29,508 nucleotides of DNA. Source: JBBRCE01 sp038205115 (GTDB lineage Bacteria > Planctomycetota > Planctomycetia > Pirellulales > JBBRCE01). The notes below the pieces were generated by a model, which saw only the letters and a list, made by a program, of their open reading frames with translations, did not search any database and was not told where the DNA came from. The translations under genes were made by a program, and so were the position numbers. The stretch's first letter is position 1. Each line of letters starts with the position of its first letter. Below, one piece after another: positions 24,761 to 29,508 of this stretch. The stretch spans positions 1-29,508 of the forward strand of contig JBBRCE010000062.1 of NCBI GenBank assembly GCA_038205115.1. The letters run 5' to 3'.

Positions 24761-26431
24761 CTACTTTTTGGCCTCGGCTTTTGCTTTCGATTTATCAGCC
24801 TGCTGCGGAAAACGCTTGACTTGCACATCGTTTTTCTGAACCGCCCCCGGCGTGCTGCGGCCCGAGGCAATCAGCTTTTCGTACAGCGCACGCATTGCGG
24901 CAACCCGCGCCGCTTGGTCCGCCGCCAGGTTCTTGGTCTCGCCCAGATCATCGGCCAAATTGTAAAGTTGCACGTCCGTATTGGCCATTGGATCTGCTGC
25001 GAGCACCAGCTTCCACGATCCGCTGCGCACGCCCGGCAAGCCATTTGAAGAACAGTTGACGGCCTGGTCGCGCACGGGCTGATCCCCGCCCTTGAGCAGC
25101 GGCAACAGGCTAAAACTGTCTTCGCCGGCGCTATCTGGCAGCTTGACATGAAAAATGTCCGCCAGCGTGGCGATGAAGTCCGCTTGTAGCACGAGTTGGC
25201 CGCAGGTGCTGCCCGGCTTGACGATTCCGGGCCAGCGGGCGATCATCGGAATTCGATGTCCGCCTTCCCAGACGTCCATTTTGTAACCCCGCAGCGGCCC
25301 GCTGGGAAAGTGCCCTAGCTTTTCGAGTTCCTTCACGCCGATGTATGCCGCGCAACCGTTGTCGCTGGTCAGCAGCACGAGCGTGCGGTCGGCCGCGCCG
25401 CTGTTGTCCAAGGCGTCGAGCACGCGGCCTACCGTGGCATCGGTTTGCATCACGAAGTCGGCATACGGAGTGAGCCCGCTCTTGCCTTTCCACTCCGCGG
25501 TTGGCGCAATGGGCGTGTGCGGCGCGGTCAGCGGCAAGTACAGTAGAAATGGCTCGGGCTGCGCCGCGGCATCGGTAATGTAAGCCACGGCTCGGTCGCC
25601 AATCGTGGGCAGAATGCCGTCCAGTGGCCATTGCTTTAAGGCCGGTCCGCGTTGACTGGCCAGGTTGCCCTTGAAGTTGGCAGCCGGCAAAAACTCGCTG
25701 GGAATTCCCACCGTGCGATCATTTTCGATAAAACAAAACGGCGGCCAGTTCGGAACATCGGTGCCAAAATAGCGATCAAAGCCGCGCGTGGTCGGACCGC
25801 CTTTGATGGGTTTCGAGAAGACCTCTTGCCAGGCGGCCAGATGCGCCGCGGTGGCAACGCGTTCGCCACCCACGAGCGGCGCTTCGTCATCCTTACCAGC
25901 CACTTTGCCGGCTTTGAACAAGTGGCTCTGCTCGGCCGAAATCGGCCAATCCCAGCCGAGATGCCACTTGCCGATGGCCGCGGTTCGATAGCCCTGCTGC
26001 TTGGCCAGCGTGCCAATGGTCATGCGATCCGGCGCAATCAGCGGCTCGCCAAACACGCCGACAATGCCCACCTGCAAGCGGGTTCGCCAATGATAGCGCC
26101 CCGTGAGCAACGTGTAGCGCGAGGGCGAGCAGACGCCCGAAGACGAATGGCCGTCCGTGAAACGCATGCCCTGCGCAGCGAGTTTGTCGATGTTGGGCGT
26201 CGGAATCTTGCCGCGTTGCGGATTGTAACATTGCACATCGCCATAGCCCAAATCATCCGCCAGAATGATCAAGATGTTGGGCTTGGTCGACTCAGCCGCT
26301 CCAAGGCAACGCGGTGTCGACACCAGCAGCCCCAGCAGTAAGCCTGGCAGCAAGCAACCACACCATGCAGCAATTCGTTTGGGCCGCCGCATCGGCAACC
26401 GCGGATTGAAATGAAAATCGCTTGAGCACAT
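24761..26431 (-). CDS. Sulfatase 4, paralogue of sulfatase 3, exported (556 aa)
   Basis: Formylglycine motif C101-S-P-S-R105 is in SSGVCSPSRYTLLTGRY, with the metal-binding Asp pair in LIILADDLGYGDVQCYN and AAIGKWHLGWDWP as second signature. Both the opening region and TTRGFDRYFGTDVPNWPP match sulfatase 3 closely, but this copy is on the other strand and carries extra residues after KWHLGWDWP (a Lys/Asp/Ala-rich segment through about residue 190). A signal peptide core (LLPGLLLGLLV) ends near CLGAAES. Start choice: ATG at 26431 has AGGAGA about 11 bases upstream; ATG at 26392 gives a shorter, more usual signal peptide; 26473 is least likely. It follows sulfatase 5 by 49 bases, so the pair is probably one message. 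Substrate unknown. Confidence 0.92.
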   Translation of the reverse strand: MCSSDFHFNPRLPMRRPKRIAAWCGCLLPGLLLGLLVSTPRCLGAAESTKPNILIILADDLGYGDVQCYNPQRGKIPTPNIDKLAAQGMRFTDGHSSSGVCSPSRYTLLTGRYHWRTRLQVGIVGVFGEPLIAPDRMTIGTLAKQQGYRTAAIGKWHLGWDWPISAEQSHLFKAGKVAGKDDEAPLVGGERVATAAHLAAWQEVFSKPIKGGPTTRGFDRYFGTDVPNWPPFCFIENDRTVGIPSEFLPAANFKGNLASQRGPALKQWPLDGILPTIGDRAVAYITDAAAQPEPFLLYLPLTAPHTPIAPTAEWKGKSGLTPYADFVMQTDATVGRVLDALDNSGAADRTLVLLTSDNGCAAYIGVKELEKLGHFPSGPLRGYKMDVWEGGHRIPMIARWPGIVKPGSTCGQLVLQADFIATLADIFHVKLPDSAGEDSFSLLPLLKGGDQPVRDQAVNCSSNGLPGVRSGSWKLVLAADPMANTDVQLYNLADDLGETKNLAADQAARVAAMRALYEKLIASGRSTPGAVQKNDVQVKRFPQQADKSKAKAEAKK

Positions 26432-26480
26432 CGGCCTGAAATCTCCTGAGGATGCGAGCCTGTCGATCAGCATCGCCAGA

Positions 26481-27848
26481 CTATTGTGCTTTGTCGCGAG
26501 TTTGTTTTGACTTGCCTGTCACGGCTGCCGGTTTCCACTCGGCCGGCTTCGGATGTTCCACGGTTAATGGCGCTGTGTCTCCGTAGCGCGCCATTTCTGT
26601 TTTGAGCAGGGCCATCAATTCCGCGATCTTGCCGGCCTGCCGCGCTTCGGCGCTGAGATCGTTCATTTCGTGCGGGTCCATTTGCAAATCGAAGAGTTGC
26701 GTCTTGTCGATCAGCGGATAACGGATCAGCTTCCAGCGATCGTCGCGAATCGATCGCTGACACTCGCGATAGGCCGTGAACAAACAGTCGCGAATTTTCG
26801 GTTGCTGACCCTTGATCACCGGTGCCAGGCTCTTGGCGTCCATCCCGTCAGGCACGGGCAAGCCGGCCAGTTCGCAGAGCGTTGGATAGACTTCGTACAA
26901 GTAGGCCAAGGCCTGGGTCTCGCCTTTTTTTATGCCAGGACCGGCAAAAATCAGCGGCACGTGCATGCCGCCGAACTCATACAGATTCTGCTTGCCGAGC
27001 AAACCGTGTTCGCCCAGCGACAACCCGTTGTCGCCGGCCACGACGAAGAACGTGTTTTCGAACTGCCCGGCTTTTTTCAGCGCCGCAATGATTCGACCAA
27101 CCTGGGCATCCCAGTACGAAGTGGACGCGTAATAGCGGGCCAGCTTTCCGGCGACACTGTCTTTGGTGCGCGGAAATGGCAGGGTCTTCTCATCGCGGAC
27201 CATCATCTCGCCGTTATCGAACGGTTGATACGGCAAAAAGTTGACCGGCATCGTCATGTTTTCGGGCTTGTACATGGCGTAAAACTGGTCGGTCGCTTCT
27301 TGCGGGTCGTGCGGCTCGTGCGAAGCCATGTACAGAAACAGCGGTTTTTGGCCAGCGTTGTCTTGCACGAATTTTACGATATTGTCGGCGTTGCCCTTGG
27401 CGTTTTTGCCGTCGAGGTGTTGGTCGAACACGACATCCAGATCGCTGGGATTATTGCCGAATTTGCCGCTGCGGATGGAAGCATACCCGGACGCTTTCAT
27501 GGTTTGTGCGAGTGTGGGGATCGTGGGGCTAGCGATGAATTTTTTTTCGATGCCGGATTTGAAATAGCTGCGGCCGGTCATGATCATCGTGCGGCTGGGC
27601 GTGCAAACCGCGCCCACGTTAGCGCCCAGCACATAGGCGTTGCGAAAGACGAAACCGCGCGCGAGCAAAGCGTCGATGTTGGGCGTTTTGACGATCGGAT
27701 GCCCCAGCATTCCCAGGCAGTCCGGTCGCAGATCGTCGGCGAGCAGGAAAACGAGATTTGGCTTGGCCGGTTTTTCCTCGCCAGCGGCCAACAGCGCCGC
27801 CGGCCAAGCCACCAGCGTTGCCGTCAGGATGAACAATGTCAATTTCAT
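26481..27848 (-). CDS. Sulfatase 5, iduronate-2-sulfatase-like, exported (455 aa)
   Basis: The start MKLTLFILTATLVAWPAALLA is a clear Sec signal peptide, and the mature part opens with PNLVFLLADDLRPDCLGMLG, the LADDLRPDLG-type motif of iduronate-2-sulfatase and related branches (S1_7-like). Catalytic motif is C82-T-P-S-R86 in GAVCTPSRTMIMTGRSYF; SGKFGNN stands at the position of the second signature. VAGDNGLSLGEHGLLGKQNLYE is shared with iduronate/choline-sulfatase relatives. At 455 residues it is compact. ATG at 27848 begins the signal peptide; the open frame upstream to 27938 is not used. It is first of a minus-strand sulfatase pair. Branch resemblance is not proof of substrate. Confidence 0.93.
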   Translation of the reverse strand: MKLTLFILTATLVAWPAALLAAGEEKPAKPNLVFLLADDLRPDCLGMLGHPIVKTPNIDALLARGFVFRNAYVLGANVGAVCTPSRTMIMTGRSYFKSGIEKKFIASPTIPTLAQTMKASGYASIRSGKFGNNPSDLDVVFDQHLDGKNAKGNADNIVKFVQDNAGQKPLFLYMASHEPHDPQEATDQFYAMYKPENMTMPVNFLPYQPFDNGEMMVRDEKTLPFPRTKDSVAGKLARYYASTSYWDAQVGRIIAALKKAGQFENTFFVVAGDNGLSLGEHGLLGKQNLYEFGGMHVPLIFAGPGIKKGETQALAYLYEVYPTLCELAGLPVPDGMDAKSLAPVIKGQQPKIRDCLFTAYRECQRSIRDDRWKLIRYPLIDKTQLFDLQMDPHEMNDLSAEARQAGKIAELMALLKTEMARYGDTAPLTVEHPKPAEWKPAAVTGKSKQTRDKAQ

Positions 27849-27871
27849 GGTCGTTATGTACCTTTTTTGTT

Positions 27872-27916
27872 TCGCCGCACCGTTGGTCGGCGAGGCCCTT
27901 TTCGTTAATCGAAAAG
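27872..27916 (-). promoter_or_regulatory. Two hairpins between the single-pass membrane protein gene and sulfatase 5
   Basis: TCGCCG/CGGCGA (27872-27877 with 27888-27893, ten-base loop) and CTTTTCG/CGAAAAG (27898-27904 with 27910-27916, five-base loop) are perfect stems in the 90-base gap. They lie after the stop of the gene at 27939 and in the leader of sulfatase 5. On the minus strand neither is followed by a T run, so attenuation or RNA stability is as likely as termination. Confidence 0.35.
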
Positions 27917-27938
27917 TTTCTGTCCGCGAACTCCGCAT

Positions 27939-28673
27939 TCACGGGCGCATCGAAAGCACGCGGCGGGATTCCGGAATAAACTCTTCGTCTTGTAGCGTGT
28001 CTGTATTGAGATTCTTGACCCAAGAAATATCGTGCGTTTCGGACAGCAGCTCGATTTTGCCCAAAAACTCGTTGAATTGAAAGCGCGTGATCATATCGGA
28101 AGTATCACGAACAGAGACAATCGGAAACGGCAGTTCGCGTTCAATGGTGGCAGACTCAAATCCTGTATCGCGTCGAACGGCGGCCGTTACGACACCCTGA
28201 CGATTCTGTATGACGATTACAAAGCATTTTCCAATCAAGTTGTCATCGCCGAAAATGGAGATACGCCTTGAAAGCAGTATGGCTGACCGCAGTTGCTTTG
28301 ACCACCAGGGTGTCGAGATCAGCAGCGCGCCAGAACGTCTGTCATCGCAAACGTTAAATCTCTCCCTCAGTTCGCGGCGCGTAAAACCGCTCTGTTTTTC
28401 CAACAGCTTGAGCCCCGAATTTGCAGCAAGCATTGCCCCTTGGTGTGTGGCTAACGGAGTCACACGATCGTTTTGAAGCAATTTCCAGGCTGTTAGCCCA
28501 AACACAATGGTGACTACACCGCACAGGATTACCAGCTTTGCAAAGGCACGTTGGGCAATGCGTGGATTGTCGCTGTCTGATCGGTTCATTGCTGGTTGCT
28601 CACGATAGACTTCCGCCATGGGTCGGTCATTTCCGACTCGCTCCAGCCATAAACCTTTTCGATCGCTAGCCAT
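27939..28673 (-). CDS. Single-pass membrane protein of unknown function (244 aa)
   Basis: No family is recognised. About 45 polar residues precede one hydrophobic helix (LVILCGVVTIVFGLTAW, near residues 47-63), followed by a soluble domain of about 180 residues with a mixed alpha/beta look (FVIVIQNRQGVVTAAVRRD, LPFPIVSVRDTSDMITRF). The topology suggests a cytoplasmic N-terminus and an exterior domain, but this is a guess from charge. Starts at 28673, 28619 and 28589 are all possible, none with a ribosome binding site; the longest is given. It is 90 bases upstream of sulfatase 5 in the same direction and may share its message. Composition is less GC-rich than the sulfatases, which may hint at different origin. 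Confidence 0.6.
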   Translation of the reverse strand: MASDRKGLWLERVGNDRPMAEVYREQPAMNRSDSDNPRIAQRAFAKLVILCGVVTIVFGLTAWKLLQNDRVTPLATHQGAMLAANSGLKLLEKQSGFTRRELRERFNVCDDRRSGALLISTPWWSKQLRSAILLSRRISIFGDDNLIGKCFVIVIQNRQGVVTAAVRRDTGFESATIERELPFPIVSVRDTSDMITRFQFNEFLGKIELLSETHDISWVKNLNTDTLQDEEFIPESRRVLSMRP

Positions 28674-28842
28674 CGGAATACATGATGAGCAGCTTGTGCA
28701 TCGCGGCTCTCGGTGCCGGAAGTCAATTTTGTAAAGTCATGCAATCTCTGAATTATCCACTGTCTGCTGGCGGTTTTCCACTATGCGGAACTGCGGAAAC
28801 CTGGCATTGCTACGCAAAACGCCAAAAGCAGCGGCGATGCCG

Positions 28843-28871
28843 TTGACTTTCGAGATGAAATCAAGTATACT
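28843..28871 (+). promoter_or_regulatory. Strong sigma70-like promoter with no obvious gene downstream
   Basis: TTGACT (28843-28848) and TATACT (28866-28871) are separated by exactly 17 bases, each matching the consensus in five of six positions. The predicted start is near 28878. No credible coding sequence follows on the plus strand up to the window end, but a stem-loop (28890-28906) starts about 12 bases downstream. Confidence 0.6.
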
Positions 28872-28889
28872 AATGTACATATATCTCGC

Positions 28890-28906
28890 GGGCGAACGTT
28901 TCGCCC
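28890..28906 (+). ncRNA. Candidate 5' stem-loop of an untranslated RNA
   Basis: GGGCGAA (28890-28896) and TTCGCCC (28900-28906) form a perfect seven-pair stem with a three-base loop, about 12 bases after the predicted transcription start of the promoter at 28843. The RNA's 3' end cannot be placed; the palindrome at 29088-29138 is one possible end. Tentative. Confidence 0.2.
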
Positions 28907-29039
28907 AACGCGGGACAACGGATTTGAGGCCAACCCAGGGCTCTGACAACTCAGCGTGCAAAGGCAGGCACAACACCCGTACGGAAAATCGAGTTCACGG
29001 CATTCAGGCATGCGTCTGAGCGGCATGCATTTGCATCTT

Positions 29040-29067
29040 GCAAATTGCAGCGTGCAAATTGCAGCGT
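29040..29067. repeat. 14-base tandem repeat, two copies
   Basis: The unit GCAAATTGCAGCGT occurs twice without a gap (29040-29053 and 29054-29067). Each copy with its preceding T contains the near-palindrome TGCAA-A-TTGCA, which could be a protein-binding half-pair or simple repeat DNA. Related TTGCA words occur just before it. Confidence 0.7.
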
Positions 29068-29087
29068 TCAGCGTCGCCTCTTCAATC

Positions 29088-29138
29088 CGCCTCTCCCTTC
29101 GCCCCGGTACTTCGGGGAGAAGAACCGGGGAGAGGGGC
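29088..29138. repeat. GC-rich palindromic repeat element
   Basis: CCTCTCCC (29090-29097) can pair with GGGAGAGG (29128-29135), and CCCCGGT (29102-29108) with ACCGGGG (29124-29130), so two alternative stems share bases. Its style (CTCTCCC ... GGGGAGAGGGG) is like dispersed intergenic palindromes in planctomycete genomes; only one copy is in the window. Confidence 0.5.
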
Positions 29139-29351
29139 TGAGTTGACGATCTGTCAATTCGCGTGCATGGTTGAGCAATCAACGCTGCGAATGATATTTT
29201 TCCGCGCGGCAATTCGCCGGCACTTGCATGAGACTGGTGGCAGGAGATGTCGCGTGGATGGTTTGCTAGACAAAAGTAGGTTCGCCGGTGCGCTGGCCGA
29301 TCGAAATCGAACCGACGCGTGGCCGCAGTAAATAGCCGAATCCCAGTTGCA

Positions 29352-29406
29352 GCTCTTTGACAACTGAACCGGCGGTCGCTTGCGCCCAAGCAAGCCTGGC
29401 GACCGC
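29352..29406 (+). promoter_or_regulatory. boxA-like element followed by a long hairpin, possible RNA leader
   Basis: GCTCTTTGACAAC at 29352-29364 resembles the boxA antitermination site found in leaders of rRNA operons and of some CRISPR arrays. It is followed by a hairpin with GCGGTCGC (29372-29379) pairing to GCGACCGC (29399-29406), and an inner TTGC/GCAA pair. A plain hairpin CAGTTG/CAACTG (29344-29349 with 29361-29366) also encloses the boxA-like word, so chance is possible. No rRNA or CRISPR repeat is visible in the remaining 102 bases. Confidence 0.3.
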
Positions 29407-29508
29407 TCACACACTCCGTTTTGCGAAAGTGCGATTCGGCGGGCAGCGCTTTGCGCTTGCGCGCCGGGGGCAGGGAGTTCGCAGCTTGCCCAATTCGTAG
29501 CCGACGCA

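Larger units (their letters stand above)
28674..29508. other. Gene-free right end with promoter, repeats and leader-like signals
   Basis: The open frames here (for example 28781-29410 minus) are Arg/Cys-rich and match no family. Real structure is visible instead: a strong promoter-like pair at 28843-28871, a hairpin at 28890-28906, a 14-base tandem repeat at 29040-29067, a GC-rich palindrome at 29088-29138, an inverted pair GGTTCG/CGAACC at 29279-29313, and a boxA-like element with a large hairpin at 29352-29406. The contents suggest untranslated leader or repeat DNA. Confidence 0.55.

Noticed and set aside
26670..27908. 412-codon plus-strand frame over sulfatase 5
   Set aside because: Antisense to a sulfatase with an intact active site; composition is that of a mirrored reading.
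29010..29141. 44-codon plus-strand frame downstream of the orphan promoter
   Set aside because: No ribosome binding site, and most of it is made of the tandem repeat and palindrome.
29372..29406. Possible CRISPR repeat
   Set aside because: The palindrome occurs only once; no spaced copies are present in the remaining sequence.

Overview
The window looks like a chromosomal piece of a planctomycete, probably of the Pirellulales/Rhodopirellula type. The reasons are the five secreted sulfatase genes within 11 kb, two short proteins carrying the F-S-L-R membrane motif frequent in that phylum, GC-rich codons, weak or absent Shine-Dalgarno sites, and long gaps with hairpin repeats. The assignment is inference from gene content; no rRNA is present to confirm it.

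Left part (1-7138, mostly + strand): a clipped minus-strand gene at the edge, then a polysaccharide group. It contains a heparinase II/III-like protein, a WecA/TagO-type undecaprenyl-phosphate sugar-phosphate transferase with an unusual C-terminal extension, and a family 4 glycosyltransferase. A clear sigma70-like promoter lies in front of the WecA-type gene. An exported TPR-repeat protein follows.

Middle (7139-16940): arginyl-tRNA synthetase with a coiled-coil insertion; a NagB-like deaminase fused to a PIG-L/LmbE-type deacetylase domain; a convergent minus-strand SWIM/SNF2 helicase; a CapK/PaaK-like adenylate-forming enzyme; and a small one-helix membrane peptide.

Right part (16941-28673): three sulfatases on the + strand in a row, convergent with minus-strand genes. 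The minus-strand genes are a Tat-exported TIM-barrel sugar isomerase-like protein, a polytopic membrane protein with its own intrinsic terminator, two more sulfatases, and a single-pass membrane protein. Sulfatases 3 and 4 are close paralogues on opposite strands. All five have the Cys-type formylglycine motif and an N-terminal export signal, so together they suggest desulfation of sulfated polysaccharides outside the cytoplasm. The NagB-PIG-L fusion would fit downstream amino-sugar use, though that link is inferred.

The last 835 bases hold no convincing gene. They do hold a strong promoter-like sequence, hairpins, a 14-base tandem repeat and a boxA-like element, which may be a leader for something beyond the right edge. 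No complete new multi-gene system is evident. The best leads are the NagB fusion with a changed catalytic residue, the ArgS insertion, the WecA extension, and the orphan promoter and boxA-like signals at the right end.
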